Shown here: in pieces, positions 20,791 to 30,922 of the stretch
Numbering within the stretch: the stretch's first letter is position 1
How the letters are laid out: each line of letters starts with the position of its first letter
Origin: Mesostigma viride
Lineage: Eukaryota > Streptophyta > Mesostigmatophyceae > Mesostigmatales > Mesostigmataceae
Reading direction: 5' to 3'
DNA length: 64,000 nt
Assembly (NCBI GenBank): GCA_009746045.1
Contig: RPFO01002276.1
Span: forward strand, 1 to 64,000
Position numbers and translations under genes: made by a program
Notes under the pieces: model-generated
Seen by the model: the letters and a program-made list of their open reading frames with translations, nothing else
Database searches by the model: none
What the model was told of the DNA's origin: nothing

Positions 20791-21169
20791 TCGGGGTTCT
20801 CTGAACATAGTTTCTTTATAGTGATACGGAAGGGGAGCCGCTGATGCTAGGTGAAATAGAGCTGGGTGATGTGATCGTAATAAGGTTGATTAGGCTTCTA
20901 GTGTACGAGTATTACGGAAGATATGGCCTAATTGTTGCGGCCCATACCTTGACGGTGTGCTGAGTACCTTGACGACGGATTTTTGCGTCTAGGTTCTCCT
21001 AGCAGATCTGTGATTGCGGACGGGTTTGCAACAGGCAATATCTGAAGTAAAACTTGACGGCTAAAACTGTTTAGAGGCCGTTGCCGGATCTGGCCGTTGG
21101 TAGAGAGCCGTTGGCCTTGAAACACGATAAAAGCTTGCTCACCTAGCTCATGGCGGTCTCTTTTGTTTT
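20791..21169 (+). repeat. Split direct repeat A2 of DIRS copy 1
   Basis: It is the second copy of A1, directly abutting B1, so the B1-A2 joint reproduces the circle junction expected of this element class. Confidence 0.93.
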
Positions 21170-21202
21170 CCCACCCGCCCTCCCTGTGTGTTGCCTGTTT
21201 GG

Positions 21203-21336
21203 GGGTAAGGCTAGCCTTTTTGGACATAAAGTGTTCCCATGGGTAAGGATGGCCAGTTGAGGGCCACTTCCCGATGTGCTCTACTTATTGTTTTAATAAA
21301 GAGTCTGGTTACCCTGGAGTTCCACGGTTAATAGAA
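21203..21336 (+). repeat. Split direct repeat B2 of DIRS copy 1
   Basis: It is the second copy of B1 and forms the 3' end of the element. It is separated from A2 by 33 bp. Confidence 0.92.
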
Positions 21337-21677
21337 CCAAAATTAAGAAGTAAAAGAGGGAACGCATACACACATACACGAAGGGGCTAAAAGAATAGGT
21401 AAGACTTGTATACATTACAAAGGGAAAAGGAAAAAAGAAAAAGAAAGAAAGAAAAAAGAAAAGAAAATGTAAATGGTAATCATCCGAACAAAAATAAATA
21501 AAGACAAAGTAAAGAGTCATAATAGTAAAAAAAAAAATGGAATATATAGGGAAGGTCATTGCTGGGATGTGGTGAGGACTGAGGCACAGGCGATGTTGGA
21601 GTATGGGTCGGGAGTGAACTCGGTTTTTCAGCGCCCATGGTGCCCGACCGGGGGTCTCCTATCCAACAGGGTCTAAA
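21337..21677. other. Purine-rich spacer, no gene seen
   Basis: An A/G-rich run (21417-21470) on the plus strand is followed by ordinary sequence up to the composite element. Confidence 0.6.
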
Positions 21678-21682
21678 GCCTC

Positions 21683-21888
21683 AGTTACGTTAAATAGTGC
21701 CGGAACCTTTTGCCGCCTGAGGCAAATCGGTCCGTAACACTATTTTGCCCGGAATAACCACTTCCGAGCACCCAAGTTCATTCGGCCGAATTAACTTGGG
21801 TGCTCGGAAGTGGTTATTCCGGGCAAAATAGTGTTACGGACCGATTTGCCTCAGGCGGCAAAAGGTTCCGGCACTATTTAACGTAACT
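21683..21888. repeat. 206-bp palindrome (left terminal repeat)
   Basis: The arms are perfectly complementary apart from one pair near the TTCGGCCGAA centre (about 21781-21790). Confidence 0.95.
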
Positions 21889-22020
21889 AAAACCTGTGCA
21901 CCTTGGAGGTCAGGGGTTCGAATCCTCACTGAGGCAGCTCCGGCGCATTTAGTGGTGCGTGCTCAGCGGCCTAGGCGGATGTCTCGGGCTCTTCGTCCCC
22001 CCTCCACGAGGCCAGGTTTT

Positions 22021-22226
22021 AGTTACGTTAAATAGTGCCGGAACCTTTTGCCGCCTGAGGCAAATCGGTCCGTAACACTATTTTGCCCGGAATAACCACT
22101 TCCGAGCACCCAAGTTAATTCGGCCGAATGAACTTGGGTGCTCGGAAGTGGTTATTCCGGGCAAAATAGTGTTACGGACCGATTTGCCTCAGGCGGCAAA
22201 AGGTTCCGGCACTATTTAACGTAACT
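22021..22226. repeat. 206-bp palindrome (right terminal repeat)
   Basis: It is the reverse complement of the left palindrome, judged from the single asymmetric pair near the centre. Confidence 0.95.
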
Positions 22227-22404
22227 GCCTCGTGCCCAGCTCACTATATATATTAAAAATATAATTACTTACAGCAGAGTGAAATCACTCAAACCAAAGC
22301 AAACGCCCAGCTATAAACCTATATACAGAGCCATGTCAAAGCTCTATACTACGATAAGACCAATGGAAACGCCTAACGGGAGGAACCTAATAGCCCTGCT
22401 GCAC

Positions 22405-22490
22405 CGCAAAATCAGCCCGCGTACGGCGGAGCATGATGTCAGCCATGGCCCGAGTCAGCGCCACCGACAGGCGCTGACGCCAATATGACT
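22405..22490 (-). pseudogene. Second LINE 3' coding fragment
   Basis: The reverse strand encodes SYWRQRLSVALTRAMADI followed by an RRTRADF ending. This is nearly the same as the last ~35 residues of the LINE just downstream (SYWRQRLSLALTRTVADV), but with many silent differences. It is a relic of another copy of the same family. Confidence 0.7.
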
Positions 22491-22678
22491 CACTATATAT
22501 TCATTGAGAATGATAGATTACGGAGGTGAGATAGGCATGCAACATAAGGAAAAACCCGATAACTGGGAGAATAACCCTAAAGAAATTAATAGTAATCTGA
22601 CACAGACATCCAAGGATCACGCCAGCGGCACAAGGTACAACTAACTAGACATCACAAAACTACACGCAGCAACAGCGC

Positions 22679-24725
22679 TCAGGCTGGCCCACCATGCAGG
22701 CCTGGAAGGGATCTAGACCGCATGGGTCGCGACAAAGTCGGCCCGGGTGCGGCGGAATAACACATCAGCCACGGTGCGAGTGAGGGCGAGTGACAGGCGC
22801 TGCCGCCAATACGAGGACCACGTGCGGGCCGACCACGGGGCGGTCTGACCCTCGAGGTCGAGGCGGTCTTCACGGCGCTGGCAGCACTCGTGGAAAAACT
22901 CCGCTGTCTTGGGGCCCATGGCCCCGAACTCCTCAAGGACAAAGGGGATGACCCGGTGGGGCCCCACATTGCCGTAGGAGGCAAACTTGTCGCGCTCAGC
23001 CACAGTGGCAGCAGCGCCGGCATCCACAGCCGCCCGGAGGATGTGGCGACCGGAAAGCGGCCGAGCCACGGAGACATCGATGAGCAGGTGGCAACCCTGC
23101 CCGTCGTAGTCAAGCACGGTAATGTCGGGGCGGTGGTTGGGTGAGTAGAGGGCGGCCCCATCCGCGTCCTCGCACTTGATGGTGGAGTGGGGAAAGACCG
23201 ACCGAACCATGGCACACACCACCCGGAGGAGAGCGGTATGGAGATAGAGGAACCAGTTCTGGTTCTGCTGGCCACCCATGCACGCGATGTAGTGCGTCCC
23301 AGTAGTATCCAGAGCAAGCCCGCAGCTGCCGCAGGACGCACCCGCCGTGATGAGAGGTTGCGGGGCAAAGAGCTGGTGGCGGAGAGCGATGGCGTAAAGG
23401 GCCGGAACCAGCGTGAACAAAGGGCTCATGGGGAGGGCGCGCAGGAATGCGGACCCCACGCTCCCCTCAAGGGAAACGGAGTGAAGCCAAGCCTTCCCCT
23501 GATCGTTCAAGCTCGCGTGCAGACCCATCCAGTCGGCACAGTGTAGTATACCCGCGTAGGTCTTTTGTTGTTTTTCATGAACGCAGGCAGGGAAGACACT
23601 AGGACTGACGATCGACAGTAGACACGCCGGGCGTGCCCCGGGGCAGGCGACGGTGGACGGCCTGAGCGGGGCGGACGAGGTCGCAAGCCTGCTGGATCCC
23701 GAGGAAAGAATCCTGCACAGCCTGCACAAAGGGGAAGGGGGATGGGGTGACCAAGTCGGGAATGGCGCTGACGGCGCTGGGGACCAACCGGCGGATCTCC
23801 GCCCAGGCCTGAGCAACAGAGCCAAGGAAGGCGGCGGGGGCGAGGCGGGCGGCGCGGGTGAGCCCACACCCGCCCATGCGGCAGGGGAGGGTGGCCAAGC
23901 GCATGGAGTGAGCTGGCAGGCTAGGGCCGGGGAGGAGCACCTGCAAGGCGGCCTGAATGCGCTCGTCATGGCCTTCCGCGGCAAGCCGCACCAAGTGGGG
24001 GGGAGCGCCACGGAGCCAGTGAACCAGTGCCCGCGGGTGGGCGCAAAACCACAGGAGGAGCCCTTTGGTCTGGGGGTCCTTGAGGCGCGCCCAAGTCTCG
24101 AGGACATGGGTGCGCTGTTCCACGGTGGCCCGGAGCTCCTCTGCGACGTAGTCAGGGTCACCCACAGGGACGCCTAGGCACGAGAAACCACGCGCCCGCG
24201 CCAATGCCCCCGGGATAGCCGCGGGGAAGCCAGAGCAGTCCCCCTGGGGCGAAAAGACTGCACACTTCAAGGGGAGGGTGAGCCGAAGGTTGATGGCCGC
24301 CATGGCCACTTCAAGGGCAGCCAGGGCGGCAACCACAGCGTCGGCCGGGCTGCAAGGGCATGGATATCGTCCATATAGGCGAGGAGCACGACATCCGGGT
24401 GCGCAGCGTGGACACCTTGGAGAGCCTTGTGCAGCGGGGCAGACAGGTAAAAGGGGCCGAGGGGGTCACCTTGCTGGGTTCCCGTGCGGGAAGCGATGTC
24501 GGCAAACGTCCCATCCTCCATGAGGAAGGAGAGTCGAGTGGGGTCGCCGTAGCAGGCTGCTGTCCACGCAAGAAGGTCAGGGAACGCCTCGCCGACAGCC
24601 TCAAAGATGCTAGCCTTGGTGACAGCATTGAACGCATTGTGGCAATCCACCTTCAGCGCCACATGGGTCGGATGCGTCTCGAGGTAGGCCTGAACTGTGT
24701 GCACGATGCTATATATAGTCACTAG
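22679..24725 (-). pseudogene. 5'-truncated LINE with RT, zinc finger and C-terminal nuclease domain
   Basis: Coding runs on the minus strand from about 24722 down to 22713 through three frames. The 5' part has RT motif A (ALKVDCHNAF), motif B (GTQQGDPLGP) and motif C (AYMDD, about 24361-24385); everything upstream of motif A is missing. The next frame (about 24300-23600) holds the RT thumb region (FSCLGVPVGDPDYVAEEL). The last frame has a zinc finger CGSCGLALDTTGTHYIAC and then RPDITVLDYDG with LLIDVSV, which fits a PD-(D/E)XK restriction-like endonuclease. RT followed by finger and nuclease is the layout of R2/NeSL-type site-specific LINEs. Two frameshifts and the truncation show a dead copy. 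Flanking TATATA stretches may mark the insertion site. Confidence 0.85.
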
Positions 24726-25396
24726 AGGGGGATATAATCCTCAACTGAGCTGTCCTCCGACTGTAGTGGCAGACGAGGCGGTAGTGTAGCGGCTATCCTC
24801 AGTGGCAACTACCTCCGGCCACCTGCTCACGGACTTCCTTGCATTCTAGCAATGGGGCCGCGGGCCGGGCCCGTGGGGATAAAACAGGAGCATGCCCCTC
24901 AGGATCGAAGGTGCTTAATCGCGGACGGCAGCCCATGTCTCCTTGTCCATCATGCGGGCCTATATGGCAGGCCTGTCAGACGGCGGTATGGCTGACGGCG
25001 GGGCTCAGATCTTTTGCGTCTGAGCCCCAAATTAAGTCAGATCACTTGCATTCAATGCATGCGCGTTTTAAAGACGCCGGCACTCACTAGTGTAATCGGT
25101 TACGGCTGACACGCAGTATCCAAAAAGTTACGCACGTGACAAGCAGCTATATTACGACTCCGAAAGCAAAACGAGGCTTGGAAAAGGAGCTTTCCGGATC
25201 CCAGCCCAACCCACTTGCCATCGTCCTTGCGGCCAGCCGTCTGGGCCCGCAAACCCATGCATCGCCAGCAAAACCATCGCCATGCGCCTCACCAGAGCCC
25301 AAGAACTGACCCGCTACGACACATACAAATGGCGACAGTACCTGGACTACGCAAGCTTTTCTTTTCCGAGGCTGGCTGCGACTGACTGCAAGATTA
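24726..25396. other. Intergenic stretch, no gene seen
   Basis: A plus-strand frame at 25282-25410 (MRLTRAQELTRYDTYKWRQY) has ordinary composition but stops after 42 codons and matches nothing I know. It adjoins the duplicated unit that follows. Confidence 0.45.
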
Positions 25397-26690
25397 ATGC
25401 GCCGAGATAGTCCAGTACTCTTGGCACTGGAGCACAAGCGGCCGTGGGCACGAGGGGCCCATCCCCGCCAATATATAACGTGGAGGTCCGAGTTCCTCGC
25501 CCTGCCAGAATTCAACCATCGCCTCGCCATCCTTTTCAGCTTCTTCAAGCTAACTGAGCGCGACCTCGTCGCTAGGCTCCGCAACTGACCCAGCCCGGCC
25601 CATGCGCAGCCGCCGGCAGCCACACCGGCTCCCTCCCCGGCTGCAAGGATGGGCATCCGAGCAGTGCTGCATGGAGGAGCACGCGTGACCTGGCCACTGG
25701 CCGAGAATTAAGATGACATTGATGACGTACCATGTAGCGCTCAACTGACACGGTGGAGGGCTGGAGGCCAAGGTCTCCAATACGGAAACCGGCCAAGGTC
25801 GCACACAAGCTTTAACCTAGCTCAGCTCACGGCGATGCAGATCGCGGCGCAGGCCTCTGATGGTGATGCCGCCCTCCTCTCCCGCCTCAACCATGCAGCT
25901 AGCTAGGTGGAGGGCAAGTGCAGCGTGCTCATGATCGAAGAAGCTAGCAATTGGAGCCATCACCGCCCACACCGAGGCCCTCCTGGCCACACAGGTCTCC
26001 AAGATATAGCGGAGCAGACGGCCATCATCGTATCCCAGCCACCCCGGCAGGATCATTGCTGGCGACCTCCCGCCGCTCTCCTAAATGCGGACCTGCTGCG
26101 GTCAGCGACCGCCTCAACCACTGACGCCATCACCACGAAACTCCATGCAGGATCGAGCTGGAGGACCACCGCCAAGCCAAACAAACGAGAGGCCACCGGC
26201 CGCGCTCGCCGCGAGTGCCGAGTGGTGCTGCCGTCGTTGCATGGCCCGGCTGCAGAAGCCAGGTGCCGAGGAGACGTCAACAACCATGCACCCTTGCATG
26301 CCGACGAGCTTGAAGGACCATGGCTTCTTATACCCTCATGGGCCTGGTACTGAGGTGAGGTAAATTCACTGCGCGGGTGCCACTACCTTCCCCACTCACG
26401 GGACAACGCCGCGGCTCCCCCACCACTGAGTCCTGCTCACCTTCCCGGCCCTCCCCTAGCTGAGGACAAGCGGCGGTTTGTTTTCTCGTCGCAAGAGGTT
26501 GCACGACATCACTTGGACGCTGGACGATGACCTGACCCTCGTTCTGCAGCAACAGCAGCGACGCGACCTGCATGTGGCCTGAATAACTCCGCCACAAGCA
26601 GGACCCCTTGAAGCCCAAGGTGTACTGGAGGAGCGGGGACCTGATGATCAACCACAAGATGTAATCGCCCCCAGCAGCGGGCCGGGGCTA
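25397..26690. repeat. Unclassified repeat unit, inverted partner at 32.9-34.2 kb
   Basis: Reverse-complementing this stretch gives clear similarity to 32912-34200, for example the segment around 26630-26660 with 32935-32985, and 25690-25830 with 33815-33940, with many substitutions and indels. A plus-strand frame at 25397-25588 ends LPEFNHRLAILFSFFKLTER plus DLVARLRN, weakly like an F-box helix, and its counterpart (FLARPDLNHR) is visible on the minus strand of the partner. The unit may be an old gene fragment spread by duplication or an unclassified transposon. Frames are broken in both copies. Confidence 0.55.
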
Positions 26691-26735
26691 GAATCATAGC
26701 CCTGCTCTTACATAATAATCATTGGTAGTCACTGC

Positions 26736-27272
26736 AGTTATTATACGCCACGTTCACGTGAACTTAACGCGGAATAGATGCCGGCGAGTGGTTTTCGCCG
26801 GATAAATAGTGACGGACCTGATTGCCAAGTGGCAAAAAGGTTCCGTCACTATTTATAATAACTAAGACCTCGTAAGTCGGGGGTTCGAATCCCTGTGGTG
26901 ACACGGGTATTTCCGAATACCGGAAGGAATTGATACCAGAAGGCCAAACGAAAGTGCCAGAAGGGAAAAATGCCCGGTTGGAATATCGTTAAGGCGAGAT
27001 TCGGTACTGCAGTAGGCATTAGCGGTACGATAGATATCGGCCCCCACACTACGACGTTTTAGTTATTATAAATAGTGACGGAACCTTTTTGCCACTTGGC
27101 AATCAGGTCCGTCACTATTTATCCGGCGAAAACCACTCGCCGGCATCAATTCCGCGCCACGTTCACGTGAACTTAACGCGGAATAGATGCCGGCGAGTGG
27201 TTTTCGCCGGATAAATAGTGACGGACCTGATTGCCAAGTGGCAAAAAGGTTCCGTCACTATTTATAATAACT
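26736..27272. mobile_element. Second composite element with palindromic terminal repeats, 537 bp
   Basis: This has the same architecture as the element at 21.7 kb but an unrelated terminal repeat sequence. The right repeat is a 212-bp palindrome (27061-27272). The left one (26736-26863) has lost about 84 bp of one arm. Ends are AGTTATTATA/TATAATAACT. A 5-bp direct repeat ACTGC flanks it (26731-26735 and 27273-27277). The 197-bp core again starts TAAGACCT and carries ggttcgaatcc (26882-26892), preceded by GACctcgtaaGTC, which resembles an anticodon stem-loop. It encodes nothing evident. Confidence 0.8.
27061..27272. repeat. 212-bp palindrome, right terminal repeat
   Basis: The arms meet around GTTCACGTGAAC near 27163-27174. 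The left, shortened copy is in the same orientation, unlike the pair at 21.7 kb. Confidence 0.9.
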
Positions 27273-27277
27273 ACTGC

Positions 27278-27880
27278 CACCATGGCAGCCATGCCTACAA
27301 TGTTAATTGCCCAGCCGTGCCACCATTAATTAATTAATTAATTAAACTCGTGCTCCCGGTGGGGAGTCACGGAGCACCGGAGTGCTTTTACTCCCTGTAT
27401 GTGCACAACAGGAAGAAAGGGCAATCAAGACCCCCTTATTCTTTTTCATGCCAGAGGCATGCCACAGCTGCATTTATCGGACACGATAGACGATCCGGCA
27501 AGTTCGATCTGTGGCCCGGACGTGCAATAAGACCCATGTGAGCATATCATAACAAGGAGCGTGGGCAATTAGTAATCTGATCATAGCTGGCCAGGATGTG
27601 GCATGGCTGTACAAGGGCTAACGTTCGGCTAACTTAGGCAATATGGCTGGTTGTGTACGTACCGTGCGTTTAGCGGTGCACGTGACTAGGTATGGTGGCA
27701 CGGCCGCCGTAGGCTATAGGCAAACATTCTAGGCATGCATCACATCATTCCAAAAAGCCATTTTTCCACCCTGAAAATTATTCTAGGATAGGCTAATGAT
27801 TAGTTTGGCCTCAAATTTGGCACCAAGGTGCCTAATCAGATATCTTATGGTGGCATGTGGTCAAATAATTTTTTGGGAGT
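27278..27880. other. Intergenic stretch, no gene seen
   Basis: It contains a (TTAA)n run at about 27325-27345. From about 27740 it grades into sequence weakly similar to the 184-bp satellite that follows. Confidence 0.55.
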
Positions 27881-28646
27881 GGGCAGCATGGTGACATTTG
27901 CTAGCATAAAAATACCGAATTTTCAGCATTTCCTCACGTGTATGCACATACAATGACACCAAATGAACTCAGTTGGGGTTAGAACTTTGCACATGTTTCA
28001 AACACATCCAAAATAGCATGCCCACAAATTTTCAGGGTTGTTGGATGACAAAATGGTGACAGATGCCAGCATAAATACCCCCAAAATGCAGTTTTTCAGG
28101 GTTTTCCAAGGGTTTCATCACACATATGCATATATAATGACACCAAATGAACTCAGTTGGGCGTGGAACTTTGCATATGTTCTAAACACATCCCATGCAG
28201 CATGCCCACAAAGTTTCAGGCTGGTTGGATGACAAATTGGTGACAGATGCTAGCATAAACACCACAAAAATGCAGTTTTTCAGGGTTTTCCAAGGGTTTC
28301 ATCACACATTTGCATATATAATGACATCAAATGAACTCAGTTGGACCTGGGACTTGGCACATGTTCGAAACACATCCCATGCAGCCTGCCCACAAAGCTT
28401 CAGGCTGGTTGGATGACAAACTGGTGACAAATGCTAGCATAAATACCACAAAAATGCAGTTTTTCATGGTTTTTCAAGGGTTTCATCACACATGTGCATA
28501 TATAATGACATCAAATGAACTCAGTTGGACCTGGAACTTGGCACATGTTCGAAACACATCCCATGCAGCCTGCCCACAAAGCTTCAGGCTGGTTGGATAA
28601 CAAATTGGTGACAAACGCTAGCATAAATACCACAGAAAAAGCAGCT
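27881..28646. repeat. 184-bp tandem satellite, about four units
   Basis: The marker atgaactcagttgg recurs at 27963, 28147, 28331 and 28515, exactly 184 bp apart. Later units are more alike than the first. The array is interrupted at 28647 by a transposon, and a partial unit resumes at 30611 (ttccaagggtttcat). Confidence 0.92.
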
Positions 28647-28774
28647 TTCATGTCCCACGTAGCTCCCACAAAAACCAGCATCTTCATTAAAACAATAAGT
28701 GGAAGCATACATGTGACACTAATTGACATGCCCGGAGGCACGCCGTTCAAGGCCCTTCATGAAGTACGTTGCCC
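28647..28774 (-). repeat. Repeat B2 of NA1
   Basis: This 128-bp copy matches B1 (29227-29354). Confidence 0.9.
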
Positions 28775-28805
28775 TAGAGGCAACCAAGACAAGGGTGGGT
28801 GGGTG

Positions 28806-29228
28806 GGGAGCAAAGAAAGAGGCCGACAAAACCAGCCAGAGCGGCTTTTAGTCGCAAAACCTCCCTTATCCCTAGCTAACTGACGTCATTAAACCCTTAT
28901 GTTTAGTGGATGCTAGTAAGACGCTAACCGTACAGACCGGGGGTAGAATATCCCGAATCTGCACGGCTAGTATTAAATAATGCGTAGGTTGTTCTTTTCA
29001 GGGGCACTGCACCTCACGCCCCGTTCCGCCCGGGTATAATCAACCCAAGCGCGGAACGCACATTTTATTTAATTCATTTTTCAACCATGCACTATATTGC
29101 ATCTACTAATCACAAAAGCTCTAGCCAAACAGCTACGAGTAAACACTGCGACCTATAAGCCGCTCATCCAGCGGCCTCTTGTTCCCGCATTCACGTATAG
29201 AAGAAACTCCGTTCAAAGAACCCCGATT
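28806..29228 (-). repeat. Repeat A2 of NA1
   Basis: It matches A1 (30190-30610) with about 2 bp of length difference, and abuts B1 at the TT core. Confidence 0.9.
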
Positions 29229-29354
29229 CATGTCCCACGTAGCTCCCACAAAAACCAGCATCTTCATTAAAACAATAAGTGGAAGCATACATGTGACACT
29301 AATTGACATGCCCGGAGGCACGCCGTTCAAGGCCCTTCATGAAGTACGTTGCCC
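29227..29354 (-). repeat. Repeat B1 of NA1
   Basis: This 128-bp copy is joined to A2, reproducing the presumed circle junction. Confidence 0.9.
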
Positions 29355-30189
29355 AATCACCCCCGCCCTGGCTTTCCCTTGAAGCCGCACTCCACCTTGC
29401 TCGTTGTCACAAGTGACCGCCCTGCCGCAAAACGGGAGCCCCCCCACATCGGGAGGCGTGTGCCCGGCGGCTGTGGATGCATGGCCAGGCCCAAAAAGGC
29501 CCAGCGCATTTGCACTGCGATTGCGCACGGCCAGCCTATCATGACCCCTCTCGGGGCCCCGAGTCGGTACCGCTATGGCCGTCTCCCCATAGACCCGGGG
29601 TGCTTCGAGAAAAAACGTGGACCTAGCCCAGGCCCCGCCAGCCCGGATGCCCGAGGCCACAGCCCCAGGCACCTGGCTGAACGAGAGTCCGTTCAGCCAA
29701 GACCGCATTCCCCCCGAGGTTTCTATGCGTGGGGAAAAAATTTCTAGCTTAGACGCTTTTCCCATCGCCGTCCCCAGCCCCAACCACCCCCCCTCGGCGG
29801 AAGGCAATTGCAAAGTTTGCTGGCCAGCAGCAATTTCCGAAGAAAAAGCCGCAGGCCGCGGACCGAGACACGGGTCGCCAGTGCCAGCCATCCGGCTCCA
29901 ACCCGGGGTGCAAGCATCCCCAGGTACGGAGCACCAGCTCGCGCACTGGGCCGACCAAGCGACAGTTGAGCACCTGTCACGGCATCCGGCCCACCAAAGA
30001 CCCCAAGCTGGGGAAAAGGTGCGGACCGGAGGTAATCTTTTTCTTTTCTTTTAGTTAACCGGGCGAGGAACTACGCCTGGCCGGTTAACAACTGGAAGTC
30101 TCACCACTGGCCAAGTGGCCAGTGCAACCAGTGCTTTTGGGATTTTGCTCCGCAGCACCCATAGCTGCGGCTGCCGCCGCAACGACAAC

Positions 30190-30610
30190 GAGCAAAGAAA
30201 GAGGCCGACAAAACCAGCCAGAGCGGCTTTTAGTCGCAAAACCTCCCTTATCCCTAGCTAACTGACGTCATTAAACCCTTATGTTTAGTGGATGCTAGTA
30301 AGACGCTAACCGTACAGACCGGGGGTAGAATATCCCGAATCTGCACGGCTAGTATTAAATAATGCGTAGGTTGTTCTTTTCAGGGGCACTGCACCTCACG
30401 CCCCGTTCCGCCCGGGTATAATCAACCCAAGCGCGGAACGCACATTTTATTTAATTCATTTTTCAACCATGCACTATATTGCATCTACTAATCACAAAAG
30501 CTCTAGCCAAACAGCTACGAGTAAACACTGCGACCTATAAGCCGCTCATCCAGCGGCCTCTTGTTCCCGCATTCACGTATAGAAGAAACTCCGTTCAAAG
30601 AACCCCGATT
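30190..30610 (-). repeat. Repeat A1 of NA1
   Basis: It forms the 5' end of the element on the minus strand and carries the shared terminal motif. Confidence 0.9.
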
Positions 30611-30785
30611 CTATTGTTCTTCCAAGGGTTTCATGGCAATCATTCCACCTTGGTGTACAGAAGGTTCCAAACAACACATCATTACATTATGCATCATATT
30701 TACAATGCAGGAAGGCATACTTGGGGGCACATGCCTATAGTACAATGCATTAATAACACAGCTCTAGCCAGCTAGCTAGCTATAT

Positions 30786-30922
30786 AGTGGCTAATGCCAC
30801 ACCCGGGGGCACGTTCTCACGGCCCTGCTGCATCCTTTTCCTTTTCTTCTTCTCTGCATCTGACAGGGGCCTGCCCCCCATCTTCTCATCCACCAGCCTG
30901 GTGAGCACCCTGACGTTGGTGA
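30786..30922 (-). CDS. Possible terminal exon of an unrecognised gene
   Basis: On the minus strand a frame after a candidate acceptor (gacgcaag) reads VTNVRVLTRLVDEKMGGRPL, then SDAEKKRKRMQQGREN, ending PPGVALATI and a stop at 30786. Its charge pattern is protein-like, but no upstream exon is visible beyond the tetranucleotide arrays, so this may be chance. Confidence 0.22.

Larger units (their letters stand above)
15948..21336 (+). mobile_element. DIRS-order (PAT-like) tyrosine-recombinase retrotransposon, copy 1
   Basis: The element has split direct repeats in the order A1 (15948-16326), gag, pol, B1 (20657-20790), A2 (20791-21169), B2 (21203-21336). A1 and A2 are both 379 bp, B1 and B2 both 134 bp. 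This A1-B1-A2-B2 layout is the hallmark of PAT/Kangaroo-type elements, which reverse-transcribe to a circle and integrate with a tyrosine recombinase. No target duplication is seen. The B1/A2 junction reads ..tagAAtcgg.., the left flank ..aacAA|tcgg and the right end ..tagAA|ccaa, so an AA (TT) dinucleotide is the likely crossover core. Pol carries a 1-nt deletion, so this copy is probably not autonomous. Confidence 0.92.
21683..22226. mobile_element. Composite element with palindromic terminal repeats, 544 bp
   Basis: Two 206-bp near-perfect palindromes (21683-21888 and 22021-22226) flank a 132-bp core. All outer ends are AGTTACG/CGTAACT. A 5-bp direct repeat GCCTC lies immediately outside (21678-21682 and 22227-22231), which looks like a target duplication. 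One asymmetric base pair near the centres shows that the two palindromes are in opposite orientation. The core starts TAAAACCT and ends AGGTTTTA, and carries ggttcgaatcc (21916-21926), the Pol III B-box / T-arm sequence of tRNA genes, with a plausible anticodon-loop remnant before it. No protein is encoded. It could be a foldback transposon, a miniature LTR element or a tRNA-derived element. Confidence 0.8.
28647..30610 (-). mobile_element. Non-autonomous split-direct-repeat element NA1, 1.96 kb
   Basis: Read on the minus strand the order is A1 (30190-30610), internal region of 835 bp (29355-30189), B1 (29227-29354), A2 (28806-29228), B2 (28647-28774). The outer A end (caaagaaccccgatt) matches the terminal motif of the coding DIRS-order elements. 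There is no gag, RT or recombinase. The flanks rejoin at a TT to restore a 184-bp satellite unit without any duplication. It is presumably moved in trans by the recombinase of the autonomous elements (inference). A 184-codon open frame on the minus strand of the internal region resembles no known domain. Confidence 0.85.

Noticed and set aside
21900-21940. Functional tRNA gene in the core of the 21.7-kb composite
   Set aside because: Only the 3' half is recognisable. The distance between a possible 5' acceptor (GCCTCAG) and the T arm is too short once the palindrome is removed, and no D arm is present.
29337-29891. 184-codon minus-strand frame inside NA1 as a gene
   Set aside because: There is no domain, and the homologous interior of NA2 has no matching continuous frame; it is kept only as a note under the element.
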